Positions 33,688 through 46,733 of a DNA stretch of 64,000 bases are shown here, piece by piece. Each line of letters starts with the position of its first letter. The first letter of the stretch is position 1. Under the pieces are notes generated by a model. The model was given only the letters and a program-made list of their open reading frames with translations. It was not told the DNA's origin and ran no database searches. The DNA lies in contig NZ_CP040910.1 of NCBI RefSeq assembly GCF_013394085.1, positions 524,387-588,386 on the forward strand, read 5' to 3'. Made by a program: the position numbers and the translations under genes. Source of the DNA: Limosilactobacillus fermentum. Lineage in GTDB: Bacteria; Bacillota; Bacilli; Lactobacillales; Lactobacillaceae.

Positions 33688-33784
33688 CCTTTAATGGAAT
33701 CCCGTGAGGTTCTAAAGGGTCGGTCAAATCGCGAATAATTCGTGCCGTGCGCCTTTGGAACAGTGGATGTCCAAAGGCGTTTTT
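33688..33784 (+). promoter_or_regulatory. PyrR-type attenuator ahead of the uracil permease gene
   Basis: The leader contains a PyrR-binding-loop look-alike: CCTTTA (33688) and TAAAGG (to 33718) enclose ATCCCGTGAGG, close to the known TCCAGAGAGG core. A terminator follows: GCCTTTGGA (33751-33759), TCCAAAGGC (33770-33778), then GTTTTTG. By analogy with Bacillus pyrP, UMP-bound PyrR would favour termination. No pyrR gene is in the window. Confidence 0.8.
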
Positions 33785-33799
33785 GTATGGAGGAAGAAA

Positions 33800-35068
33800 A
33801 TGGAAGAGAAAAGACGGGACGTCGTCTTAGACGTTGATGAACGCCCTGGCACTGGGCAGTGGATTGGACTGTCCTTACAACACATGTTTTCCATGTTTGG
33901 GTCAACCGTGTTGGTCCCCATTCTGGTGGGGTTAAACCCGGGAATTGCCCTGTTTAGTTCCGGGGTCGGTACCCTGATGTACCTGTTAATTACTCGCCAC
34001 AAGATCCCGGCGTACATGGGATCGAGTTTTTCCTTTATCGTGCCGATGATGGCGCTGATGAAGTCGACGGGCTACCCAGGGATTGCTCAGGGGACGATCG
34101 CCGTTGGGTGCGTCTACCTGATCGTGTCGTTGATCGTTTCCCGCTTCGGTTCGGCGTGGATTGATCGTATCTTGCCTCCAATTGTGGTGGGACCAATTGT
34201 AATGGTAATTGGGTTGTCCTTAGCCGCCACCGCCGCCAAGGACGCCACCATGAACGGGAGCACTTACGACATTAAGTACTTTATCGTGGCGATGTTAACC
34301 CTGTTGATCACGATCATTTTTAACATGTTTTTCAAGGGCTTCTTAGGCTTAATCCCGATCCTCTTGGGGATTGTTGGTGGTTACATCATTGCCTGCCTGT
34401 TTGGAATCGTGAAGTTCAGTGGCGTAATGTCCGCCCACTGGTTTAGTCTGCCTGCCTTTCAAATTCCGTTTTTTAACTATCACCCGCAGTTTTATTGGGG
34501 CGCCATTTTATCAATGGCCCCGATTGCCTTTGTGACGATGACTGAGCACATGGGCCACATTATGGTCTTAAATGAACTGACCGACCGGAACTACTTTAAG
34601 GATCCGGGGTTAAACCACACCCTGGCAGGGGACGGGACGGCTTCGATCATCGCCGGGTTTGTCGGGGGGCCTCCGGTAACCTCTTACGGTGAAAACATTG
34701 GGGTCTTGGCAATTACCCGGGTTCACTCGGTATACGTCTTAGCCGGGGCGGCGTCCTTTGCCATCCTCTTCTCCTTTGTGGGGAAGCTATCGGCCCTGAT
34801 TGAATCAATCCCTTCCCCGGTGATCGGGGGGATCTCCTTCCTCTTGTTTGGGGTGATCGCCTCCTCTGGGCTCCGGGTGATGATTGAAGACCAAACCGAC
34901 TTTAACGAAAAGCGTAACCTGATGATCTCTTCGGTGATTTTGGTGATTGGGATCGGGAACGCGTACCTGCAACTGGGCCAATACGAATTCTCTGGTTTGG
35001 CGGTGGCCGCCGTCTTGGGGATCGTTTTGAACCTAGTTCTCCCACAAAAAGCGGCTAGCGAACGCTAA
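33800..35068 (+). CDS. uracil permease (NCS2 family)
   Basis: 422-aa proton-coupled uracil importer of the UraA/PyrP type with about 14 membrane segments. Visible NCS2 features: the N-terminal SLQHMFSMFGSTVLVP, the GSSFSFI half-helix and the signature NIGVLAITRVHS with the preceding GGPPVTSYGE. ATG 33800 has GGAGGAAG upstream; the longer frame runs through the attenuator hairpin and is rejected. Control by the PyrR leader fits a role in pyrimidine salvage with upp. Confidence 0.94.
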   Translation: MEEKRRDVVLDVDERPGTGQWIGLSLQHMFSMFGSTVLVPILVGLNPGIALFSSGVGTLMYLLITRHKIPAYMGSSFSFIVPMMALMKSTGYPGIAQGTIAVGCVYLIVSLIVSRFGSAWIDRILPPIVVGPIVMVIGLSLAATAAKDATMNGSTYDIKYFIVAMLTLLITIIFNMFFKGFLGLIPILLGIVGGYIIACLFGIVKFSGVMSAHWFSLPAFQIPFFNYHPQFYWGAILSMAPIAFVTMTEHMGHIMVLNELTDRNYFKDPGLNHTLAGDGTASIIAGFVGGPPVTSYGENIGVLAITRVHSVYVLAGAASFAILFSFVGKLSALIESIPSPVIGGISFLLFGVIASSGLRVMIEDQTDFNEKRNLMISSVILVIGIGNAYLQLGQYEFSGLAVAAVLGIVLNLVLPQKAASER

Positions 35069-35084
35069 ACTGAGTAACAATTCA

Positions 35085-35126
35085 CAAAAAAGATTGGAGC
35101 TGCACAAGCGGGGCCAATCTTTTTTT
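35085..35126 (+). terminator. uracil permease terminator
   Basis: AAAAAAGATTGG pairs with CCAATCTTTTTTT. The following 35127-35269 holds no gene. Confidence 0.9.
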
Positions 35127-35269
35127 CGTTAACGACAATTAAAGCCGTTATGATACGGATTTAGGGTCTTTCAACATGTCAAACTAATAAAAATTTAATC
35201 AAAGGGAATTGGAAAGCAAAAGCCGCTTAATAATTGAGATGGTGCCGGTTTCAAAAGTTTGAAATTGCT

Positions 35270-35298
35270 TTGAATTCTAAATTAAAGAATGCTATATT
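35270..35298 (+). promoter_or_regulatory. ATP synthase operon promoter
   Basis: TTGAAT (35270-35275), 17 bp, TATATT (35293-35298) with an extended -10 TGC. This leaves a leader of about 90 nt before atpB. Confidence 0.78.
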
Positions 35299-35393
35299 AG
35301 TCTTTGTATATTGGGTTTAGTGGTGATTTTGTTCGCCCATCAGCTCATTAATACAAACCAGATTATGTTATAAAGAAAAGAGGTGGAATATAG

Positions 35394-36345
<952 letters not shown>

Positions 36346-36390
36346 TTAATCGTTTAACCAAAAAATTCATTACAAGGGAGGTGTCAATAG

Positions 36391-36897
36391 ATGTTTATCA
36401 TTGCGGAATCAAACCAACTGTATCTTGGTGACATGCTCTTCTACCTGGTCTCATTTCTGATCATGGCCGCCCTCGTTTGGCACTTCGCTTGGAAGCCAGT
36501 GACCCAAATGATGCAAAAGCGGGCTGACAAGATTGCAAATGATATCGATAGTGCCGCACAGTCGCGTGAAGAAGCCCAAAAGCTGGCTGCTAAGCGTCAA
36601 GAAGAATTAAAGGGTTCCCGCCAAGAAGCTGCCACGATTGTTGACAACGCAAAGCAGGCTGGTGAAAGCCAACGTGCGGAAATCATCGCCACGGCTCAAC
36701 AAGACGCCCAAAACCTGAAGAATCAGGCCCAAAAGGACGCTGAACAAGCCCGGCAAGACGCCCTTCGTGGTGCCAAGAAAGATATCGCAAACCTGTCTAT
36801 TGAGATTGCTTCCAAGCTCATCCACAAGCAATTGAATGCGGATGACCAACAAGCTCTCATTGACACTTACATTGAAGGGTTGGTAAAGCATGAGTAG
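36391..36897 (+). CDS. atpF: F1Fo ATP synthase subunit b
   Basis: 168-aa peripheral-stalk subunit: one N-terminal membrane helix (about 10-30), then a long Ala/Gln/Glu/Lys-rich coiled coil (about 40-150) that dimerises and reaches to subunit delta. It is preceded by GGGAGGTG and overlaps atpH by 8 bp. Confidence 0.96.
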
Positions 36898-37435
36898 ACT
36901 TGACCAAAAGACGGTTGCAAACCGCTACGCCCGGGCCATCTTTGAGTTAGCCCAGGAAGATGGTCAACTCGATCAAACTTATCAAGAGCTTGTCAGTGTC
37001 CGCCAGGTTTTCTTAGACAACCCAAGTCTCGCCCCACTATTAGCCGGGGTGGACCTTGGCATTAAGGAAAAGCAGGCCCTAGTCGACCAGGTTAAAGAAG
37101 GGGCAAGCAAGTACGTTGCCAACCTCTTGCAAATGGCCTTTGACTACCGCCGCATGAGCGACATGGTTGCAATCGTCGATGAGTTTGAACGGCGGTATGA
37201 TGAAAAGCACAAGCGTGTTCATGCCGAAGTTGTGACCGCGGTGCAACTTGATGAAACAAGAAGGAATCAACTGAGGGACAATTTGGCGGCTCGCCTCGGC
37301 GCCCAAGAAATCGTCTTAAATGAAAAGGTTGATCCAACGATCTTAGGGGGCGTGGTGGTAAAAACCGCTAACCAAACCCTCGATGGGTCCATCAAGACCA
37401 AAATCGAACAGATACGGCGTTTAATTGTTAAGTAA
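36890..37435 (+). CDS. atpH: F1Fo ATP synthase subunit delta
   Basis: 181-aa subunit linking the b stalk to the top of F1. The N-terminal six-helix domain starts [15 protein letters not shown], and the C-terminal [17 protein letters not shown] is the family signature. It overlaps atpF at the start and is followed by atpA after 27 bp. Confidence 0.96.
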
Positions 37436-37447
37436 CAGTGAACTTGA

Positions 37448-39001
<1,554 letters not shown>

Positions 39002-39032
39002 CAGTGACCAGTAGAAAGGACGGTGAGATTTA

Positions 39033-41412
<2,380 letters not shown>

Positions 41413-41423
41413 GGGGGTCTTAA

Positions 41424-41846
41424 ATGGCTGAGAATACTTTTCAAGTCACCATCTCCACTCCTGACGGAATCGTCTACGACGGGAACGCAACCATGTTGGT
41501 AATGACCACGACGGGCGGCCAGCTCGGTCTGATGGCCAACCACCAACCGTTAATCGCCTCGTTAGCCATCGACGCGCTGTTGATTAAGCACCAAGATAGC
41601 GACAAGGAAGACGAACGGGTTGCCGTTAACGGGGGCTTTATCGAGTTCCACGGTAACGTAGCAACGATTGCGGCCTCAAGTGCCGAATTACCTGAAGACA
41701 TTGACGTTGCCCGGGCCCAAAGTGCTAAGGAACGCTCCGAAGCATTAATTAAAAAGGCACGGGAAGCTAAGGATGCTGACGCCCTCGATCGAGCGGAAGT
41801 TCACTTGCGGCGGGACATTAACCGGCTGCACCTTAGCGGGAAGTAG
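41424..41846 (+). CDS. atpC: F1Fo ATP synthase subunit epsilon
   Basis: 140-aa regulatory and rotor-foot subunit: an N-terminal ten-strand barrel (TPDGIVYDGNATML, GQLGLMANHQPLI) and a C-terminal two-helix arm (about 90-140). It is the last gene of the operon. The following intergenic region holds a repeat copy and a strong hairpin terminator. Confidence 0.96.
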   Translation: MAENTFQVTISTPDGIVYDGNATMLVMTTTGGQLGLMANHQPLIASLAIDALLIKHQDSDKEDERVAVNGGFIEFHGNVATIAASSAELPEDIDVARAQSAKERSEALIKKAREAKDADALDRAEVHLRRDINRLHLSGK

Positions 41847-41857
41847 TCTATCGGGGA

Positions 41858-41930
41858 GTGGGAACCAACTTTTATGACTGCTTACACAAGCGCTCATTAG
41901 TTGGTTACCGCGTTATCTGTCTAACAGCAA
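41858..41930 (-). repeat. intergenic repeat with core-deleted box (copy F)
   Basis: Read on the minus strand after the hairpin at 41976-41936: the box is TTGCTG joined directly to TTAGACA (41930-41918), i.e. exactly the 12-bp palindromic core is missing. Then GATAAC follows, as in copy A1, and a hairpin with outer arms GCGGTAACCAAC (41911-41900) and GTTGGTTCCCAC (41869-41858). The inner part of the long palindrome is replaced by a short unrelated loop. Confidence 0.7.
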
Positions 41931-41935
41931 CAATT

Positions 41936-41976
41936 AAAAAGACCGGGAGAAAGTAAAATTTCTTCCCGGTCTTTTT
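41936..41976. terminator. ATP synthase operon terminator
   Basis: AAAAAGACCGGGA pairs with TCCCGGTCTTTTT. It can work in both directions and also forms the first module of repeat copy F. Confidence 0.9.
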
Positions 41977-42081
41977 AGTTTCCCCACCTTTTATGACCGC
42001 TAAAAATTTAGTTAAGCTTATTTTTTGGTTTCGGTTCCGGTGGTGAGCTATGGTATGATAGCCATTGTATGAGGTGATTGA

Positions 42082-42303
42082 ATGGCGGAGTTAAAAACTT
42101 TTATTACGCTAATTGTCCAAATTGGCTTTATTTTGATTGCCTTTCGAGCGATTAAAAGCATCGAAGTCGAGCGCTTCTTTCGCCAACCACCGGCGGGCTT
42201 ACCCCTGCTGATCGTTTTAGTGGCGATTGCGATCGGGTACGCGTGCGCGAGTTTCTTTACTAATTTTTTCACGACCCTATCAACTATTTTGGGGTCACTG
42301 TAA
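42082..42303 (+). CDS. DUF1146 family membrane protein
   Basis: 73 aa with two membrane helices (about 7-25 and 42-65) around a short basic loop that contains ERFFRQPP. Proteins of this DUF1146 (YwzB-like) type are usually encoded beside the ATP synthase operon and murA in Bacilli, as here. The function is unknown. A -10-like TATGAT with TGG extension lies at 42054-42059. GAGGTGA precedes the start. Confidence 0.8.
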   Translation: MAELKTFITLIVQIGFILIAFRAIKSIEVERFFRQPPAGLPLLIVLVAIAIGYACASFFTNFFTTLSTILGSL

Positions 42304-42312
42304 GGGGGATTG

Positions 42313-43536
42313 ATGGTGCGGATCAGAGTTGAAAATGGGGGGCGACTAAGCGGGACGGTAACCCTGGCGGGCGATCCAGAAGCGGTGGTCGCCGGTCAAG
42401 CGGCGGCCCTACTGTCGTCACGGGGGAAGGTTATCTTAGACCAGGTCCCCTTAGCAAACGAGCGGGTAACGTTAGGGACCCGCTTTTTAAAGCAGATTGG
42501 TGCGCAGGTGGAAACCGCAGGTACCAGTCTGAAGATTGATGCCACCCATAGTTTAACGGATCAACCGTTGGATAATTCACTAGCGGAGTTCGCCGGTCCC
42601 CTGATGCTTCGGCAGGGTAAGGTGATCCTCACCCCCGATTTCAATCCCCGCCTAATTGATGCCCTGAAGATTTTGGGAGCAACGGTAGAAGGCCAAACGG
42701 ACCAGATAATCGTTAAGGCCACCAACCTGCGGGGAACCACGATTACCTTGCAAGAGCCTGATCCACAGGTGATGATCACCCTGATGTTGACGGCAATTGT
42801 GGCTAGCGACATTACCGTGATCAAAAATGCTCCCCATTCACCGGCGGTAGTCGCCCTGGCGGACTTGCTGAACCGAATGGGGGCCCGGGTTCACAGGGCT
42901 GGGGAGCGAATTGTCCGGATCCAAGGGGTCACCCTCTTGCACGGAGGAGACGTTTTGATTCCTCGTAACCAGCAGACGGCAGCCCGTTGGCTAACCTTAG
43001 CGGCGTTAACGGCCGGCGACCTCTTAGTGGATGGGGCCTCGCCGACCTTTATGACCTCGTTATTAAACCACCTGGAGCAAGCCGGGAATACGATTGTCAA
43101 ACAAGCAACCGGGGTCCGGATCATCGGGACCCACTACCCGTTGCCAACCGCGTTGTCGATGGATGACTTCTTGGCGCCCTCTTTAATTGATCAGATCCTA
43201 ATGCTCGGCCTGGTTACTTTCATGAACGGGCGGCGGTCCTTAGCCGGAACCAACTTGGATGACTTAAGCCCAGCCCTGACCGTTTTGGAACGGCTGGGGG
43301 TGACCCCCCAAGTGGAAGCGGGGTGCCTGAAGCTCTCGGGGCAACCAACCGATTCGATTAAGGGGCCAGTGACCCCGTTGGCTTTACCGGCCGCCTTAAT
43401 GTGGCTATTAGCGAGCCTGCGCGGGGCGGCTAGCATCGAAGTTGAGGTGACCGACCAAGTAGCCCGGGTAATCGCTCCTTACTTAGCCGCCGTGGCTAAG
43501 CAGGGAATTCAAGTTGAAATTAGTGCCCCCCTCTAA
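42313..43536 (+). CDS. MurA-fold paralogue lacking the catalytic residues
   Basis: 407-aa protein with the two-domain EPSP-synthase/MurA fold. Repeated segments such as LLDQ-type strands, FLKQIGAQVE, LKILGATVE and LNRMGARVHR line up with MurA. The usual catalytic features are missing. The N-terminal Lys-Asn of SGAKNA is replaced (TLAGDPEAV). The loop PGGCxIGxRP with the enolpyruvyl Cys is shortened to TPDFNPRLID, and the Asp/Arg motifs near FPTDMQ and ENRF are lost. It sits where lactobacilli normally carry murA, between a DUF1146 gene and mreB. It may be a pseudoenzyme. The start is ATG 42313 behind AAGGGGG. Confidence 0.75.
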   Translation: MVRIRVENGGRLSGTVTLAGDPEAVVAGQAAALLSSRGKVILDQVPLANERVTLGTRFLKQIGAQVETAGTSLKIDATHSLTDQPLDNSLAEFAGPLMLRQGKVILTPDFNPRLIDALKILGATVEGQTDQIIVKATNLRGTTITLQEPDPQVMITLMLTAIVASDITVIKNAPHSPAVVALADLLNRMGARVHRAGERIVRIQGVTLLHGGDVLIPRNQQTAARWLTLAALTAGDLLVDGASPTFMTSLLNHLEQAGNTIVKQATGVRIIGTHYPLPTALSMDDFLAPSLIDQILMLGLVTFMNGRRSLAGTNLDDLSPALTVLERLGVTPQVEAGCLKLSGQPTDSIKGPVTPLALPAALMWLLASLRGAASIEVEVTDQVARVIAPYLAAVAKQGIQVEISAPL

Positions 43537-43568
43537 GGGACTTCGCCGATTCTCGGGGTAGTTTGTGG

Positions 43569-43574
43569 TATAAT
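43569..43574 (+). promoter_or_regulatory. extended -10 promoter of mreB
   Basis: TGG-TATAAT at 43566-43574; no good -35, consistent with an extended -10 element. It is 37 bp before the mreB ATG. Confidence 0.55.
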
Positions 43575-43610
43575 AACGAACGATAGTTTTAAAACCGGAA
43601 GGAGAAAAAC

Positions 43611-44627
43611 ATGGCTAAAGACATCGGAATTGATCTCGGAACAGCCAATGTTCTAATTTACGTCCAGGGTAAGGGCGTTGTTTTAAATGAACCATCAGTG
43701 GTGGCCGTTGATACCAACAACGGTAAGATCCTGGCGGTTGGTTCGGAAGCATACCGGATGGTGGGGCGGACCCCAAGTAACATCCGGGCGGTGCGGCCCC
43801 TCAAGGATGGGGTGATCTCTGACTTCGATATTACCCAGGAAATGCTTTCCTACTTTATCGGTAAGCTAAGCGTGAAGGGGTTCATGTCCAAGCCCAACAT
43901 CATGATTTGCGCACCAACTAACATCACCGAGATTGAACGCAAGGCTATTATTCAAGCGGCTGAACAGTCCGGTGGCGGTAAGGTCTACCTCGAATACGAG
44001 CCCAAGGTGGCTGCCATCGGAGCAGGCCTGGATATCTTTAAGCCAAGTGGAAACATGGTAATTGACATGGGTGGTGGAACGAGCGATATTGCCATCCTTT
44101 CCTTAGGTGACATCGTTTCTTCCCAGTCGGTTCGGATGGCCGGGGATAAGATGAACACCGATATTACCGAATACATCAAGGCTAAGCACGGCTTGGTGAT
44201 TGGGGAACACTCGGCAGAACAAATCAAGATCAAGTTAGGGACGGCCTTGAAAGTAGTCGAACCGAAAACGATGGACGTACGGGGCCGCGACGTTGCGACC
44301 GGGATGCCACGGCAAATTCAGATTAACGAAAACGAAATTGAAGAAGCCCTGCATGATACCCTGGACCAAATCGTGCACGCTGCCATCGCCGTTCTTGAAA
44401 CGGTGCCGCCGGAACTGGCCAGCGATATTATCGACCGCGGTGTTATGTTAACCGGGGGGACGGCCCTCTTACACGGGATTGACCAGCTCTTCTCCGAGAA
44501 GTTGAAGGTACCCGTAGTCGTTTCCCAAGACCCATTAGATAACGTTGCCAAGGGGGCCGGGGAATTGCTGGAACGGATGCAAGCCAACCCGGCTAACAAC
44601 GGCAAACGGAAGCGTAAGCGCAAGTAA
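43611..44627 (+). CDS. mreB: MreB/Mbl-type actin-like cell-shape protein
   Basis: 338-aa bacterial actin that organises the elongation machinery on the inner membrane face. Phosphate 1 loop DIGIDLGTANVLIYV, connecting motif EYEPKVAAIGAG, phosphate 2 VIDMGGGTSDIAIL, adenosine motif VMLTGGTALLHG. A basic tail (KRKRKRK) may help membrane or nucleic acid contact. The genes that follow (yidD, DUF2969, rodA) and Ddl fit a rod-growth cluster. I cannot tell MreB from its paralogue Mbl by eye. Confidence 0.93.
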   Translation: MAKDIGIDLGTANVLIYVQGKGVVLNEPSVVAVDTNNGKILAVGSEAYRMVGRTPSNIRAVRPLKDGVISDFDITQEMLSYFIGKLSVKGFMSKPNIMICAPTNITEIERKAIIQAAEQSGGGKVYLEYEPKVAAIGAGLDIFKPSGNMVIDMGGGTSDIAILSLGDIVSSQSVRMAGDKMNTDITEYIKAKHGLVIGEHSAEQIKIKLGTALKVVEPKTMDVRGRDVATGMPRQIQINENEIEEALHDTLDQIVHAAIAVLETVPPELASDIIDRGVMLTGGTALLHGIDQLFSEKLKVPVVVSQDPLDNVAKGAGELLERMQANPANNGKRKRKRK

Positions 44628-44870
44628 ATGACCAGGCTAGTAAAAGCTCTGGTGATCGCCTACCAGCGGTTTTTCTCGGCTCGCCGACCGTACCGGGTGT
44701 GTCGCTTTGAACCAACTTGTTCGGAGTACATGCTTCAAGCGATTGACCGGTATCACAGCCGGGGGATTTTAATGGGGCTGGCCCGCATTTTACGGTGCCA
44801 GCCTTTTGCACGCGGGGGATACGATCCGCTTCCCGACCATTTTACTCTGAAGAGAAACCAACCAAAGTAA
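44628..44870 (+). CDS. yidD: membrane protein insertion efficiency factor YidD
   Basis: 80-aa peripheral membrane protein helping YidC-dependent insertion. It has the three conserved Cys of the family ([18 protein letters not shown] and [14 protein letters not shown]) and an amphipathic basic N-terminus. Its ATG directly follows the mreB stop, so translation is coupled. The usual neighbours (yidC/rnpA) are not here. Confidence 0.94.
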   Translation: MTRLVKALVIAYQRFFSARRPYRVCRFEPTCSEYMLQAIDRYHSRGILMGLARILRCQPFARGGYDPLPDHFTLKRNQPK

Positions 44871-44879
44871 AGGTGAAAC

Positions 44880-45104
44880 ATGTCAAAAAGAGAAAAAGCA
44901 ATTGAAGTAAGCGTCCAAGATAGCGAACGGAATAACCAAGCCATACAGCAGGTCTTTATTGGCAAGCGGCTGATTGGGGAAGTCGTTCCTGATGATGGAC
45001 GGTTTAAGGCGGTAATGTTAAAGGACGAGACGTCATTTCGGGTGCGCTCCCAAGAGGAGGGCCTAGAAACGATCTTGCAACAATACCACCTCCACCAACA
45101 CTAA
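44880..45104 (+). CDS. DUF2969 family protein
   Basis: 74-aa small soluble protein (MSKREKAIEVSVQD ... QVFIGKRLIGEV ... HLHQH). I recognise it as DUF2969, found in lactobacilli and relatives next to shape genes. The function is unknown. It lies between yidD and rodA in the same operon, with AAAGGTG upstream. Confidence 0.78.
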   Translation: MSKREKAIEVSVQDSERNNQAIQQVFIGKRLIGEVVPDDGRFKAVMLKDETSFRVRSQEEGLETILQQYHLHQH

Positions 45105-45158
45105 CCATTCCCTAATTTCCCGGGAAATAACGGGATGGTGACAAAGGAGAATTGATGA

Positions 45159-46361
45159 ATGCAACGTGCGAAGACGGACAACACGGAGGTTGAATCCCGG
45201 ATTGACTGGGGGATCATTTTCTGTGTCCTTCTATTGGCCCTAATTGGGCTGGCGTCGATTTACGTGGCTGCTTCCCACGATAGCTCTGGGAGTGGCGTTG
45301 TCAGGCAGGTGGTGACCCAGTTAGCCTGGTACCTCGTCGGGACCGTAATGGTCATCGTGATCATGCAGTTTGATTCGGAACAGCTGTGGAAGCTGGCGCC
45401 GATTGCTTACTGGGCGGGGATCTTCTTGATGTTTGCAATTTTGATCTTTTATAGTCGGTCGTACTACGTTAGTACCGGGGCCAAAAGCTGGTTTGCCGTG
45501 GGCCCCTTTACCTTTCAGCCTTCCGAAATTATGAAGCCGGCCTACATCTTGATGATGGGGCGGGTAATTACCACCCATAACAGCCAGTACCCGGTCCACA
45601 AGGTCGATTCCGACTGGCAGTTAATTGGTAAAATGTTTATGTGGCTCCTGCCAATTTTCATTTCCCTCAAGTTTCAAAATGACTTTGGGACCTCGCTAGT
45701 GTTCTTTGCCATTTTCGTGGGGATGATTCTGGTTTCCGGGGTGACCTGGCGGATCCTAGTCCCGGCCTTTTCAATCTTGGCCGTGGTCGGGGGGAGTGCC
45801 CTGGCGATGGTGACCTCGACGGCCGGCCGGGCAATCTTAGAAAAGGTCGGTTTTCAATCCTACCAGTTCAGCCGGGTGGATACTTGGCTGCACCCAGACC
45901 AAGATACGAGTAACCAGGGTTACCAACTGTGGCAAAGTATCAAGGCCGTCGGTTCCGGTGGTGTAACTGGGACCGGGTTCAATAACTCGAAGGTCTACGT
46001 TCCAGTTCGTGAATCGGATATGATCTTTTCGGTGATCGGGGAAAACTTCGGCTTTGTCGGGGGGATCTTGTTGATTCTACTCTACTTACTGTTGATTTAC
46101 CTGATGATTCGGGTTACCTTTGACACCAAAAATGAATTTTACGCCTACATTTCAACCGGGGTCATCATGATGATCCTCTTCCACGTCTTTGAAAACATTG
46201 GGATGAACATCGGGCTCTTGCCACTGACCGGGATCCCGCTGCCGTTCATCTCCGCGGGGGGATCTTCGTTAGTGGGGAACCTGATTGGGATCGGGATGAT
46301 TATGTCGATGCGGTATCACCACCGGTCTTACATGTTCAGTAATAACCAAAACTTCCACTAG
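45159..46361 (+). CDS. rodA: SEDS-family peptidoglycan polymerase RodA
   Basis: 400-aa ten-helix glycosyltransferase that polymerises lipid II during elongation with a class B PBP. SEDS features: the conserved Trp/Asp region KVGFQSYQFSRVDTWLHPDQD, GSGGVTGTGF, SDMIFSVIGENFGFVGG and the last-helix IGLLPLTGIPLPFISAGGSS, split in the protein over about 230-375. It follows mreB, which fits RodA rather than FtsW. An inverted repeat (TTCCCGGGAA-like) lies just upstream at about 45115-45127. Confidence 0.93.
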   Translation: MQRAKTDNTEVESRIDWGIIFCVLLLALIGLASIYVAASHDSSGSGVVRQVVTQLAWYLVGTVMVIVIMQFDSEQLWKLAPIAYWAGIFLMFAILIFYSRSYYVSTGAKSWFAVGPFTFQPSEIMKPAYILMMGRVITTHNSQYPVHKVDSDWQLIGKMFMWLLPIFISLKFQNDFGTSLVFFAIFVGMILVSGVTWRILVPAFSILAVVGGSALAMVTSTAGRAILEKVGFQSYQFSRVDTWLHPDQDTSNQGYQLWQSIKAVGSGGVTGTGFNNSKVYVPVRESDMIFSVIGENFGFVGGILLILLYLLLIYLMIRVTFDTKNEFYAYISTGVIMMILFHVFENIGMNIGLLPLTGIPLPFISAGGSSLVGNLIGIGMIMSMRYHHRSYMFSNNQNFH

Positions 46362-46372
46362 GGAGTGATCAG

Positions 46373-46660
46373 ATGCGTGAATTAGCGAATCCTTGGCACC
46401 AAGAGTACCAAGGGAGGGTGGTGGTCCTGTCACTAACGACAGAAGCCCAGCGAATCCTCGGGCCCGTTGAGTACTGGGATTTGCCGGAGGTGGGCGCTAA
46501 AGTGGTGTCCAACCAGCCGTTGATCGTGGTGATGGCTAAGTGGCGCTACACCGATCTAACCTTACCAGTGAACGGAACGGTGGTGGCCCGCAATCCCCGG
46601 GCCGTTGGTTGGGCTGAGCGCGGGGCTACCGACTGGATTTTAAGAATTGAATGTAACTAA
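46373..46660 (+). CDS. GcvH-like protein without the lipoyl-lysine
   Basis: 95-aa relative of glycine cleavage H protein. LTTEAQRILGPVEYWDLPEVG and the C-terminal TDWILRIE align clearly with GcvH, as does TDLTLPVNGTVV after the modification site. At the position of the lipoylated Lys (ESVKA) it has Trp57, with a Lys one residue earlier (Lys56). The glycine cleavage enzymes are not in the window. It starts 11 bp after rodA. It could be a repurposed lipoyl-fold protein, or a lipoylation substrate with a shifted Lys. Confidence 0.7.
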   Translation: MRELANPWHQEYQGRVVVLSLTTEAQRILGPVEYWDLPEVGAKVVSNQPLIVVMAKWRYTDLTLPVNGTVVARNPRAVGWAERGATDWILRIECN

Positions 46661-46668
46661 CGCACATG

Positions 46669-46702
46669 GAGGCCGGGAAAAAACTCCGTTTTCCCCGGCC
46701 TC
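46669..46702 (+). terminator. terminator after rodA operon; first module of repeat copy B
   Basis: GAGGCCGGGAAAA and TTTTCCCCGGCCTC pair; only TT follows before the repeat box. Confidence 0.75.
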
Positions 46703-46727
46703 TTGCTGTATTCGCGAGTATTAGACA
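46703..46727 (+). repeat. 25-bp intergenic box (copy B)
   Basis: TTGCTG, TATTCGCGAGTA, TTAGACA, with one base off the perfect palindrome in the core. It abuts the terminator hairpin and is followed 6 bp later by the long palindrome. Confidence 0.8.
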
Positions 46728-46733
46728 TCAAAT

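Noticed and set aside
33755-33799. Upstream extension of the uracil permease frame
   Set aside because: It would encode the attenuator terminator hairpin; the GGAGGAAG site points to ATG 33800.
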